DNA of 64,000 bases, from positions 634,001 through 698,000 of the forward strand of contig JACJID010000002.1 of assembly GCA_014138725.1 (NCBI GenBank). The letters run 5' to 3'. This document shows, piece by piece, positions 1-7,711 of this stretch. The notes below the pieces were generated by a model. It ran no database searches, was not told the DNA's origin, and saw only the letters and a list, made by a program, of their open reading frames with translations. Source of the DNA: Kutzneria viridogrisea (GTDB lineage Bacteria > Actinomycetota > Actinomycetes > Mycobacteriales > Pseudonocardiaceae). The translations under genes were made by a program, and so were the position numbers. Position 1 is the stretch's first letter. Every line of letters starts with the position of its first letter.

Positions 1-1357
1 CGTGCCGCTGCCCGTACCCGGCCGAACCGCGCGGGTTGGGCAGCACCACGGCATACCCGGCCGAGGCGTAGACCTGCGCCTCGTCGAAGAATCCCCAGCC
101 GTGGTACATGAAAGGTCCGCCGTGCACGGCGAGCAGCACCGGGTGCGGCCCCGGCCCCTCGGGCAGCACCAGCCAGCCGTGCACCGGGTAGCCGTCGGCC
201 GAGTCCCCGGCCAGCTCCCGCACCGGGTGCAGCCCCGAGCTCCGCAGCGGCTCCGCGAAGTCGGTGAGCTTTCCCTTACCCACGAGGACAACCTCACCAG
301 GGCTGTCCGATGTGGACAGTACGGCCACGGTCCTGCCCGCCTCGTGCGCGAAGGACCGCAGCTGGGCCCGTTCCCCTGCCAGCACCGGGATCTGTTCCAG
401 CACAAGGCCGTCCGCGTCCAGCGGCACCCGGCGCAGCTCCACCGCCCCTCGGTTGCGCACCCCGAGCAGCACGCCCTCGGCCGTCACCACCGGGGCCCCG
501 GCGTCGGGCTCGCAGTCCACGGTCTCCTCGTCGGTGAGCCGCCGCGGTGTGCCGCCCGCCAGGTCGGCCACCCACAGCCCGTGGTTGCTGGGCAGCCACT
601 CCAGCTCGGCGAAGCGCACGCCCAGGTAGTACACCTGCTGCCCGTGCACCACGGGCCGGTACGACTCGCCCTCGGTGCGCACGGCCAACTCCGGCGTGCC
701 ACCGGCCGAGGGCACCAGGTAGAGGTCGAAGTGCAGGGTGGGCCGCTCGCCCAGCGCGCGCGGCGCCACGACGACCAGCCGCTCGCCGTCCTCGGTCCAC
801 GCCGGGTCGGCCAGGTCGCAGTCGACCTCGGTGAGCTGGCGCACCGGGCCGTCCAGTTCGGCCACGAACAGCTGCTGGGGCCGGTCCAGCAGGAAGCCGG
901 TGTTGTCCAGCCGGTAGTCCAGGCGGGTGATCCGGCGCGGGGCCTCGCCCTCGGCCACGGGTGCGCCCTCAGTGCCGTAGCGGCCCGGTTCGGGCACCCT
1001 GGCCACGAAGGCGATCCGCCGCGAGTCCGGGGCCCACACCGGGGCACCGGCCCCGCCGGGCAGCTCGGTGAGCCGCACCGGCTCCCCGCCGTCCGCGGGC
1101 ATCACGTAGAGCTGCGCGACGCCCCGCTCCCTGCGCAGGAACGCCACCGTGCGGCCGTCCGGGGAGATCGCGGGCGAGCTGTCCCGCTCGCCCCTGGTCC
1201 ACGGCTGGGCCGGTGCCCCGTCCAGCGGGACCCGCCACAGCCCGCCCACGTAGGCGTCGGCCGTCAGGTCGGGGGCGGCGAGGTCGACCAGCAGCAGGTC
1301 ACCGTGCAGGCAGGGGGCGGCGGGGACGCGCAGCAGCGCGATGTCGTCAGGGCGCAC
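1..1357 (-). CDS. S9 family (prolyl oligopeptidase-like) peptidase, 3' end outside the window
   Basis: This is a serine peptidase of the S9 dipeptidyl-/acylaminoacyl-peptidase type, cut by the left edge of the window. About 452 residues are visible. The N-terminal part has repeated beta-propeller (WD40-like PD40) motifs such as SPDGRTVAFLRR and WAPDSRRIAFVAR. The start of the alpha/beta-hydrolase domain follows, with HGGPFMYHGWGFFDEAQ and YAVVLPNPRGSAGYG, which are classic S9 segments. The catalytic GxSYGG serine, Asp and His would lie beyond position 1 and cannot be seen. The GTG at 1357 lies 20 bases downstream of the TerC stop codon, so the two genes are probably co-transcribed. The family is usually cytoplasmic and cleaves short peptides. 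Family call firm; substrate unknown. Confidence 0.88.
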   Translation of the reverse strand, partial: MRPDDIALLRVPAAPCLHGDLLLVDLAAPDLTADAYVGGLWRVPLDGAPAQPWTRGERDSSPAISPDGRTVAFLRRERGVAQLYVMPADGGEPVRLTELPGGAGAPVWAPDSRRIAFVARVPEPGRYGTEGAPVAEGEAPRRITRLDYRLDNTGFLLDRPQQLFVAELDGPVRQLTEVDCDLADPAWTEDGERLVVVAPRALGERPTLHFDLYLVPSAGGTPELAVRTEGESYRPVVHGQQVYYLGVRFAELEWLPSNHGLWVADLAGGTPRRLTDEETVDCEPDAGAPVVTAEGVLLGVRNRGAVELRRVPLDADGLVLEQIPVLAGERAQLRSFAHEAGRTVAVLSTSDSPGEVVLVGKGKLTDFAEPLRSSGLHPVRELAGDSADGYPVHGWLVLPEGPGPHPVLLAVHGGPFMYHGWGFFDEAQVYASAGYAVVLPNPRGSAGYGQRH

Positions 1358-1376
1358 GCAGCGGACCGTACCCGGC

Positions 1377-2366
1377 TCAGCCCGCCTCGGGACTGGCCTT
1401 GCCGGACATGTGCGTCTTCACCAGGCTCGCGACGGTCGTCACGGCCAGGATGCCGCCGATGACCGCCAGGGACAGGCCCGTGCTGATCACGGGAACCGGC
1501 ACCGGCTGGCCACCGTTGAGGAAGGGCAGCGAGTTCTCGTGCAACGCCTCAAGGATGAGCTTGACGCCGATGAAACCGAGCACCACCGACAGCCCGATGG
1601 ACAGGTACACCAGCCGGTCCAGCAGCCCGTCGATGAGGAAGTACAGCTGGCGCAGGCCCATCAGCGCGAAGGCGTTGGCGGTGAAGACCAGGAAGGGCTC
1701 CTTGGTCAGCGCGAAGATCGCCGGGATGGAGTCCAGTGCGAACAGCAGGTCGGTGGTGCCGATGGCGATCATCACGATGAGCATCGGGGTCACCATGCGC
1801 CTGCCCGCGACCCGGATGAAGGACTTGGCGCCGTGGTAGTCATCGGTGACCGGCAGCACCTTGCGGGCGAACCGGATCAGCGCGTTCTCCTCGTACTCCT
1901 CGCCCTCGTTGCGGTGCCTGGCCAGCTGGATGCCCGTGTAGATCAGGAACGCGCCGAACAGGTAGAACACGGCGCTGAACTGGTGGATCACCACCGAGCC
2001 CAGCGCGATGAACACACCGCGCATGACCAGCGCGAGCACCACGCCGATCAGCAGCACCCGGTGCTGGTGCACCCTGGGCACGGCGAAGGTGGTCATGATG
2101 ATCACGAACACGAACAGGTTGTCCACCGAGAGCGAGTACTCGGTGATGTACCCGGCGAGAAACTCGCCGGCGGGCTGGGCCCCGGCGAACCACCACAGTC
2201 CGCCCGCGAAGGCCAGGGCACAGGCCACGTAGAACACGACCCAGCGGGTGGCCTCACCCGTGGTGACCTCGTGCGGCTTGCGGTCGACGATCACCAGGTC
2301 GATCGCCAGCAGGACGATCAGGCCACCGAGAGTGGCCAGCCAGAGCCACATCGGGACGTTCATCAC
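1377..2366 (-). CDS. TerC/Alx family integral membrane protein, probable Mn2+ exporter
   Basis: This 329-aa polytopic membrane protein has about eight to nine hydrophobic segments and the two TerC signatures: SLSVDNLFVF near residue 80 and ALDSIPAIFAL near residue 210, each with the conserved Asp. Family members (E. coli Alx, Bacillus YkoY/YceF) export manganese, and several are controlled by manganese riboswitches. The GTG at 2366 is preferred because GGAGG lies 7 nt upstream; an ATG follows directly. The mRNA leader carries a yybP-ykoY-like aptamer and a helix that would cover the ribosome binding site (annotated separately). This supports a manganese role rather than tellurite resistance. 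The downstream S9 peptidase is close enough to share the transcript. Confidence 0.93.
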   Translation of the reverse strand: MMNVPMWLWLATLGGLIVLLAIDLVIVDRKPHEVTTGEATRWVVFYVACALAFAGGLWWFAGAQPAGEFLAGYITEYSLSVDNLFVFVIIMTTFAVPRVHQHRVLLIGVVLALVMRGVFIALGSVVIHQFSAVFYLFGAFLIYTGIQLARHRNEGEEYEENALIRFARKVLPVTDDYHGAKSFIRVAGRRMVTPMLIVMIAIGTTDLLFALDSIPAIFALTKEPFLVFTANAFALMGLRQLYFLIDGLLDRLVYLSIGLSVVLGFIGVKLILEALHENSLPFLNGGQPVPVPVISTGLSLAVIGGILAVTTVASLVKTHMSGKASPEAG

Positions 2367-2372
2367 AGTTCA

Positions 2373-2409
2373 ACCTCCGGTCTACGGGCATGCGCCACCG
2401 ACCGGAGGT
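2373..2409 (-). promoter_or_regulatory. Switch helix covering the TerC ribosome binding site
   Basis: ACCUCCGGUC (2409-2400) is a perfect 10-bp complement of GACCGGAGGU (2382-2373), and the latter contains the Shine-Dalgarno GGAGG of the GTG start at 2366. The first strand overlaps the CCUCC needed for aptamer helix P1, so the two structures exclude each other. The simplest reading is translational control: ligand-bound P1 frees the ribosome binding site, and the unbound form hides it. Confidence 0.72.
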
Positions 2410-2505
2410 CTCTTCCGCCGACAAACGTCGACCGACGGCACCGGGTGCTCATCGTTGAACACCGTGCTGACGACACCGTCGCTGGGGAATACTCCCCTCC
2501 AACTG
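2395..2505 (-). promoter_or_regulatory. yybP-ykoY-like manganese riboswitch aptamer
   Basis: The minus-strand leader of the TerC gene has hallmarks of the yybP-ykoY (RF00080) aptamer in the right order. GGAGG followed by GGGGAGUA lies at 2500-2490, a CGUCAGCAC segment at about 2473-2464, and an AAGAGACCUCC 3' strand at about 2414-2404. The outer helix P1 would pair GGAGG (2500-2496) with CCUCC (2408-2404). The downstream gene is a TerC-family protein, a standard partner of this riboswitch class. A covariance-model search would be decisive. I infer Mn2+ as the ligand from the family. Confidence 0.78.
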
Positions 2506-2622
2506 TCACCGATTGTCCACCATGCACGGTGCGTGACGCCAGCGGGATGGACCGACATCACTCCGCTGCGCGTGTGAGGCGGTGCACGTACGCGCAAAAG
2601 CGCGGCATGACACGATTCACCC

Positions 2623-2913
2623 GTGATCCTCACGATCGCCGAGATCCGCGTCCGGCCGGGCTGCGACGAGGCGTTCGTCGCCGCCCACCGGGACGGGGCC
2701 GGGCGCATCCTGGCCACGCCGGGCTGCCGGTCGGCCAGGCTCACCCGCAGCGTGGAGGACCCGGACCGGTTCCTGGTCATCTCGGAGTGGGACTGCCCGC
2801 TGCCGCACGAGGAGCACCTCAGCGGGTGGTCCGCCGTGGTCGGTGAGTACCTCCAGGCACCCGCGGTCGTGGAACACCACACCCAGGTGCTGCACCATCG
2901 AGGAGAGATTTGA
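2623..2913 (+). CDS. Antibiotic biosynthesis monooxygenase (ABM) domain protein
   Basis: This 96-aa protein has the size and pattern of a single ABM/dimeric alpha-beta barrel domain. It opens with ILTIAEIRVRPGCDEAF, followed by TPGCRSARLTRSVEDPDRFLVISEWD and a C-terminal histidine pair (VEHHTQVL). Such proteins act as small cofactor-free monooxygenases or as haem/quinol-handling enzymes; the substrate cannot be read from sequence. The GTG at 2623 starts it. The stop overlaps the TTG start of the hydrolase-ABC gene by a few bases (TTGA), so the two are translationally coupled. The functional link between them is unclear. Confidence 0.8.
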   Translation: MILTIAEIRVRPGCDEAFVAAHRDGAGRILATPGCRSARLTRSVEDPDRFLVISEWDCPLPHEEHLSGWSAVVGEYLQAPAVVEHHTQVLHHRGEI

Positions 2914-5558
2914 GCGTCAAGCGCAGGTGGCCGGTCCTGGCCGCTGTTGTCGTGCTGCTGCTCGGCGTCGCCGGGACGCTGTGGGTCAACCGCACGGCCC
3001 CGGTGCCCGAGGTGCACTCGAGGGACCTGCTCATCGACGTGGTCGACGGGCCGCAGCACGACCAGGCCGTGCAGATCGACGCCACCTTCTACCTGCCGCC
3101 GACCACCCCGGCCCCCGCCGTGATCGTCTCGCCGGGCTTCGGCGCCACCAAGACCAGCCTCGCCGAGGACGCCACCGCGCTGGCCAGGCGTGGGTTCGCC
3201 GTGCTGGCCTACAGCGCGCGCGGCTTCGGGCGCAGCACCGGGCAGATCGCGCTGAACTCCCCGGACTACGAGGTCGCCGACGCGCACCAGCTGGTGGACT
3301 GGCTGGCCAGGCAGCCCGAGGTGCAGCTGGACAAGATCGGCGACCCCCGGGTCGGGGTCACCGGGGCCTCCTACGGCGGGGCGCTGTCCCTGCTGCTGGC
3401 GGGCACCGACCCCCGGGTGGACGCGATCGCGCCGGTGATCACCTACAACGACCTGTCCCAGGCGCTGGTGCCCGGCGGGGTGTTCAAGAAGGCGTGGGCG
3501 GGCGCCCTGTTCGGCTCCGCGCTGACCGGCGGCGGCCAGGCGCCGGGGGCCTGCGGGCGGTTCCTGCCCGAGGTGTGCCAGGCCTACACCGAGCTGGCCA
3601 CCACCGGGCGTGCCGGTGAGCAGACCATCGACCTGCTCAAGCGCAACTCCCCGGCCAGCGTGACCAGTTCGATCACCGTGCCCACCCTGCTCGTGCAGGG
3701 CGAGCAGGACACCCTGTTCGGGCTGGACCAGGCCGATGCCAACGCACGGCAGGTCAAGGGCAGGGTCAAGGTCGAGTGGTACCCCGGCGGGCACGACGGC
3801 GGTCCGCCCGGTGACCAGGTCCGCGCCGACATCGGCGACTGGTTCGGCTTCCACCTGGCGCACACCGGGACCGATCCCGGCACCGGCTTCTCCTACCAGG
3901 TGCAGGGCGCCTTCCGGGCCCGTGGCGCCCCGCTCACCCGCACCGTCACCGCCCCCGCCTACCCGGGCGCCGAGCAGCACACCGTGGCACTGACCGGGCC
4001 GATCCAGCCGGTGGTCAACCCACCCGGTGGCAGCCCCGCCTCGGTCAGCGGCCTGCCGGGGCTCGGCGCCGCGCTGCTCGGCGGGTCCGGCACGGCCGCC
4101 ACCGGCCTCGCCGGATCGCTCGCGGCGGACCTGCCCGGTGAGTCGGCGGTGTTCACCAGCGCTCCGGTGGACAGCCAGCTGCTGATCGCCGGGTCGCCCA
4201 CCGTCCGGCTGTCGGTCAGCGCCCCACCCGGCGCGGAGTCGGGCTCCACCGTACTGTTCGCCAAGCTCTACGACGTGGGCCCGGACGGTCGTCGCACCCT
4301 GCCGGGTTCGGCCGTGACCCCGATCCGCCTGGACGCGGTGCCCGCCGAGCTGACCGTCACCCTGCCGGGCATCGTGCGCCCCGTGGCGGCGGGCCACCGG
4401 CTCCAACTGGTCGTCACCACCACCGACCAGGCGTACGCCAACCAGACCGAACCGGCCGTGCGCACGATCGGGCTGGCGGGCAACAGCGCGCTGTCGGTGC
4501 CCGTCGTGCCGGGCAGCAGCGCCACGGGCTCAGGCGTGCCCACCGGCCCGTTGGTGGGCATCGCGGTCGTGCTGGGGCTGGGCCTGCTGGCGGCGATCGT
4601 GGGCCTGGTGCGCAGGCGCTACGCCGAGGACCTCGACCCCGAGCTGGCCGAGGTGCCCATGGTGATCACCGGACTCACCAAGTCCTATCCCGGCAGGCTG
4701 ACCGCGGTGCAGGACCTGTCCTTCCGGGTGGAACGCGGGCAGGTGCTCGGGCTGCTCGGCCCCAACGGGGCGGGCAAGACCACCACCCTGCGCATGCTGA
4801 TGGGCCTGGTGCGGCCGACCGAGGGCGAGATCAGGGTGTTCGGCCACCGGGTGCACGCCGGGGCGCCGGTGCTGTCCCGGGTCGGCTCCTTCGTGGAGGG
4901 CGCGGGCTTCCTGCCACACCTGTCCGGGGCGGCCAACCTGCGGCTGTACTGGGCGGCCACCGGCCGTCCCGCCGAGCACGCGCACGTGGAGCAGGCGCTG
5001 GAGATCGCCGGGCTGGGCGACGCGATCCGGCGCAGGGTCGGCACCTACAGCCAGGGCATGCGCCAGCGGCTGGCGATCGCGCAGGCCATGCTCGGGCTGC
5101 CGGACCTGCTGGTGCTCGACGAGCCGACCAACGGGCTGGACCCGCCGCAGATCCACCAGATGCGTGACGTGCTGCGGCGCTACGCCGCCACCGGCCGGAC
5201 CGTGCTGGTGTCCAGCCACCTGCTGTCGGAGGTGGAGCAGTCCTGCACGCACGTGGTGGTCATGCACAAGGGCAAGCTGGTGGCCTCGGGCACCGTGGAG
5301 GAGATCGGCGCGGGCAGTGGTGAGGCCAGCTTCCGCGTGGACCGGGTCACCGAGGCGGCGCGCGTGCTGCGCGAGCTCAACGGGACCGGCCCGGTCACCG
5401 TCGAGGGCCAGGTCGTGCACGCCGACCTGGGTTCCACCGCGCGCTCGGCCGCGGTGGACGCGCTGGTTCGTGCGGGCGTCGCAGTGGAGCAGGCCGGGCC
5501 GCGGCGAAGGCTGGAGGACGCGTTCCTCCAGCTGGTGGGCGAGGAGGCCCGATCATGA
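2910..5558 (+). CDS. S15-type alpha/beta hydrolase fused to an ABC transporter ATP-binding domain
   Basis: This 882-aa fusion starts at a TTG preceded by AGGAGAG. A membrane segment at residues 6-26 is followed by a CocE/X-prolyl-peptidase-like hydrolase: VSPGFGATKTSLAED, then GASYGG near 152-157 with Ser154 as nucleophile. A beta-sandwich-like region runs to about residue 530. A second membrane segment at about 545-566 leads into a complete ABC ATPase: Walker A GPNGAGKTTT near 616, signature YSQGMRQRL near 712 and Walker B LLVLDEPTNGLD near 732. The inferred topology puts the hydrolase outside and the ATPase inside. The next gene is the partner permease (ATGA overlap). The exported substrate may be trimmed by the hydrolase; that is inference. 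Confidence 0.88.
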   Translation: MSVKRRWPVLAAVVVLLLGVAGTLWVNRTAPVPEVHSRDLLIDVVDGPQHDQAVQIDATFYLPPTTPAPAVIVSPGFGATKTSLAEDATALARRGFAVLAYSARGFGRSTGQIALNSPDYEVADAHQLVDWLARQPEVQLDKIGDPRVGVTGASYGGALSLLLAGTDPRVDAIAPVITYNDLSQALVPGGVFKKAWAGALFGSALTGGGQAPGACGRFLPEVCQAYTELATTGRAGEQTIDLLKRNSPASVTSSITVPTLLVQGEQDTLFGLDQADANARQVKGRVKVEWYPGGHDGGPPGDQVRADIGDWFGFHLAHTGTDPGTGFSYQVQGAFRARGAPLTRTVTAPAYPGAEQHTVALTGPIQPVVNPPGGSPASVSGLPGLGAALLGGSGTAATGLAGSLAADLPGESAVFTSAPVDSQLLIAGSPTVRLSVSAPPGAESGSTVLFAKLYDVGPDGRRTLPGSAVTPIRLDAVPAELTVTLPGIVRPVAAGHRLQLVVTTTDQAYANQTEPAVRTIGLAGNSALSVPVVPGSSATGSGVPTGPLVGIAVVLGLGLLAAIVGLVRRRYAEDLDPELAEVPMVITGLTKSYPGRLTAVQDLSFRVERGQVLGLLGPNGAGKTTTLRMLMGLVRPTEGEIRVFGHRVHAGAPVLSRVGSFVEGAGFLPHLSGAANLRLYWAATGRPAEHAHVEQALEIAGLGDAIRRRVGTYSQGMRQRLAIAQAMLGLPDLLVLDEPTNGLDPPQIHQMRDVLRRYAATGRTVLVSSHLLSEVEQSCTHVVVMHKGKLVASGTVEEIGAGSGEASFRVDRVTEAARVLRELNGTGPVTVEGQVVHADLGSTARSAAVDALVRAGVAVEQAGPRRRLEDAFLQLVGEEARS

Positions 5559-6496
5559 GTGAGCAGCACGGGGTGCACACCGACCCGGGCGCGATCGCCG
5601 ACCTGGTGGACGCGGCCGAGCAGGACCACACGGTGGTCGGCAGGGACGGCGCGGTGTCCAGCTACCGGGCGCGGCGCACCCTGCGGCTGGGCGTGGAGCT
5701 GCGCAGGCAGTTGCGCCGCAAGCGGACCCAGCTGACCCTGGGCTTCCTCGCGGTGCTGCCGTTCCTGCTGCTGATCGCGTTCAAGATCGCGCCAACCAGC
5801 GGTTCCACCGGCCAGCGGACCGCCTCCTCGGCCTTCGTGGACCTGGCCACCGCCAGCGGCCTGAACTTCGTGGTGTTCGCCCTGTTCGCCTCGGCCAGCT
5901 TCCTGCTGGTCGTGGTGGTGGCCCTGTTCTTCGGCGACACCGTGGCCAGTGAGGCGTCCTGGTCCAGCCTGAAGTACCTGCTGGCCATGCCCGTTCCGCG
6001 CGGCCGGCTGCTGCGGCAGAAGGCCCTGGTGTCCGGGCTGCTCGCGCTGGGCGGGCTGGTGCTGCTGCCCGCGGTCGCGCTGGTGGTCGGCCTGGTCTGG
6101 TACGGCTCCGGCGAACTGGTCAGCACCACCGGCGAGGCCCTGCCCTTCGGCACCGGCCTCGGCAGGGTCGCACTGGCCGTCGCCTACCTGGCCGTGTCCC
6201 TGGTGTGGGTGGCCGGGCTCGCCCTGCTGCTGTCGGTGTCCACCGACGCCCCGCTGGGCGCGGTGGGCGGCGCCGTGCTGGTGTCGATCCTGTCGCAGAT
6301 CCTCGACTCGATCACCGCCCTGGGCGACCTGCGCGAGTACCTGCCCACGCACTACGCCTTCGCCTGGTCGGACCTGCTCGGCAGCGAGGTGGACTGGGGC
6401 GACATGACCCGGGGCGTGTTCTCCTCCCTGGCCTTCGGCGCCGTGTTCCTCGCGCTGGCCGTCCGCCGCTTCACCACCAAGGACATCACCTCGTAG
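5555..6496 (+). CDS. ABC-2 type transporter permease
   Basis: The 313-aa protein has a soluble N-terminal stretch of about 60 residues and then roughly six hydrophobic segments (for example FLAVLPFLLLIAF, FVVFALFASASFLLVVVVALFF and LLALGGLVLLPAVALVVGLVW). This is the layout of an ABC-2 exporter permease. The motif WSSLKYLLAMPVPRGRLLRQK is typical of this family. Its ATG overlaps the stop of the hydrolase-ATPase gene (ATGA), so the two almost certainly form one transporter. It ends three bases before the end of the convergent EamA gene. Substrate unknown. Confidence 0.88.
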   Translation: MSEQHGVHTDPGAIADLVDAAEQDHTVVGRDGAVSSYRARRTLRLGVELRRQLRRKRTQLTLGFLAVLPFLLLIAFKIAPTSGSTGQRTASSAFVDLATASGLNFVVFALFASASFLLVVVVALFFGDTVASEASWSSLKYLLAMPVPRGRLLRQKALVSGLLALGGLVLLPAVALVVGLVWYGSGELVSTTGEALPFGTGLGRVALAVAYLAVSLVWVAGLALLLSVSTDAPLGAVGGAVLVSILSQILDSITALGDLREYLPTHYAFAWSDLLGSEVDWGDMTRGVFSSLAFGAVFLALAVRRFTTKDITS

Positions 6497-6499
6497 CGA

Positions 6500-7411
6500 T
6501 CACCTCCTCCGCGCCGTCCAGGTCGCGCCCGCCGAGGCCGCGACCACGCAGACGATCGCCGCCCACTGCCAGCCGCCGAGGTGCTCGCCGAGCAGCAGCA
6601 CCCCGGCGAGGGCCCCCAGAGCGGGCTCCACGCTCATCAGCACCCCGAACAGCCGGGGCGGGATCTTGCGCAGCGCCTCCAGCTCCAGGCTGTACGGGAT
6701 CACCGAGGACAGCACCGCGACCCCGGCCCCGGCCAGCAGCGCCAGCGGGCTGAGCAGCGCGCCACCCGCCTCGGCCACGCTGAACGGGGCCACGATCAGC
6801 GCGCCGACGGTCATGCTCAGCGCCAGCCCCGAACCCCCGCTGGTGACCTCGCCCAGCTTGGCGCCGATCAGGATGTAGAGCGCCCAGCAGGTGGCCGCCC
6901 CCAGCACGAACAGCAGGCCCACGAACGAGATCCCGCCGTCCGCCCTGGTCAGCAGCGCGACCCCGGCCCCGGCCAGCAGCGCCCACAGCACGTCCAGCCA
7001 GCGCCTGGACCCCGCCAGTGCCACCGCGAGCGGGCCCAGGAACTCGATCGTCACCGCGATGCCCAGGGGTAAGCGCGCCAGGGCCTCGTAGAACATCAGG
7101 TTCATCAGGCCCAGTACCGCGCCGTAGCCCAGCACCACCGGCAGCGCCTTGCGCCCCAGCTTCAGCGTGGGCCGCCACAGCACCAGCAGGAAGACCGCCG
7201 CGAACACCAGGCGCACCCCCGCCGTGCCCGCGGCGCCGACCAGGGGGAACAGGTCCTTCGCCACCGCGGCGCCGAACTGGACGCTGACCATGCCGCCCAG
7301 CAGCAGCCCCGTCGGCGGGATCGAGCCCATCGCCTGCCCCGCCAACTGCGGCAACGCCGCCCACCGGGGCAGCCATCGCCCCGGTGTCCCCTCAGCCTGT
7401 GCCATCACCAT
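6500..7411 (-). CDS. EamA family (DMT superfamily) transporter, RhtA-like
   Basis: The 303-aa protein has about ten transmembrane segments forming two EamA repeats. Characteristic stretches include GLMNLMFYEALARLPLGIAV and a C-terminal SSVIPYSLELEALRKIPPR followed by VLMSVEPALGALAGVLLLGE. This pattern is that of the RhtA/YdcZ-like exporters of threonine, homoserine and related metabolites. Two ATG codons (7411 and 7405) are possible starts and neither has a convincing Shine-Dalgarno. The gene is convergent with the ABC permease. Its upstream region holds a pair of palindromic repeats shared with another place in this window. Export of an amino acid or metabolite is likely; the substrate is not determinable. 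Confidence 0.88.
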   Translation of the reverse strand: MVMAQAEGTPGRWLPRWAALPQLAGQAMGSIPPTGLLLGGMVSVQFGAAVAKDLFPLVGAAGTAGVRLVFAAVFLLVLWRPTLKLGRKALPVVLGYGAVLGLMNLMFYEALARLPLGIAVTIEFLGPLAVALAGSRRWLDVLWALLAGAGVALLTRADGGISFVGLLFVLGAATCWALYILIGAKLGEVTSGGSGLALSMTVGALIVAPFSVAEAGGALLSPLALLAGAGVAVLSSVIPYSLELEALRKIPPRLFGVLMSVEPALGALAGVLLLGEHLGGWQWAAIVCVVAASAGATWTARRR

Positions 7412-7483
7412 GACCCAGACATTAGGGAGCACCCCTGACAATCCCGAACCACGCCCACACTCTGGGCGCGGCCGCCATGTCAC

Positions 7484-7622
7484 GAAGGTGCCGTTCACGA
7501 CGCCCAACGCCCCAAACGGCACCTTCATGACCGGCCACCGCGCCCGCGCAGGCTCACCGCCCCCGGCCAACCACGCCGTGAAGGTGGCTTTCGCCGCACT
7601 GAGCGCGGCGAAAGCCACCTTC
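7484..7622. repeat. Dispersed palindromic repeat pair, copy A
   Basis: Two strong hairpins lie in the 300-bp gap between divergent genes. The first has perfect 12-bp arms GAAGGTGCCGTT (7484-7495) and its complement (7515-7526) with a 19-nt loop. The second has perfect 18-bp arms (7580-7597 and 7605-7622, beginning GAAGGTGGCTTTCG) with a 7-nt loop. Close relatives of both occur at 46,988-47,127 in the opposite order. A position between two divergent starts argues against a terminator role. The rest of the gap (7412-7711) shows no gene. Confidence 0.85.
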
Positions 7623-7711
7623 GCGGCGCACCTCGCCGGGGCAGATGACACCAACCTCACCGGTGGCGTGACAAGGTGGGCGTTCCACCCGTGTGAAAGC
7701 GAGGGGCAGTC

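Noticed and set aside
2382-4406. Long antisense frames opposite the hydrolase-ABC gene and many other genes
   Set aside because: High GC leaves few stop codons, so long frames appear on both strands. The opposite strand here encodes the S15/ABC motifs; the antisense frame has no motifs, no start signal and Gly/Arg/His/Gln-rich noise.
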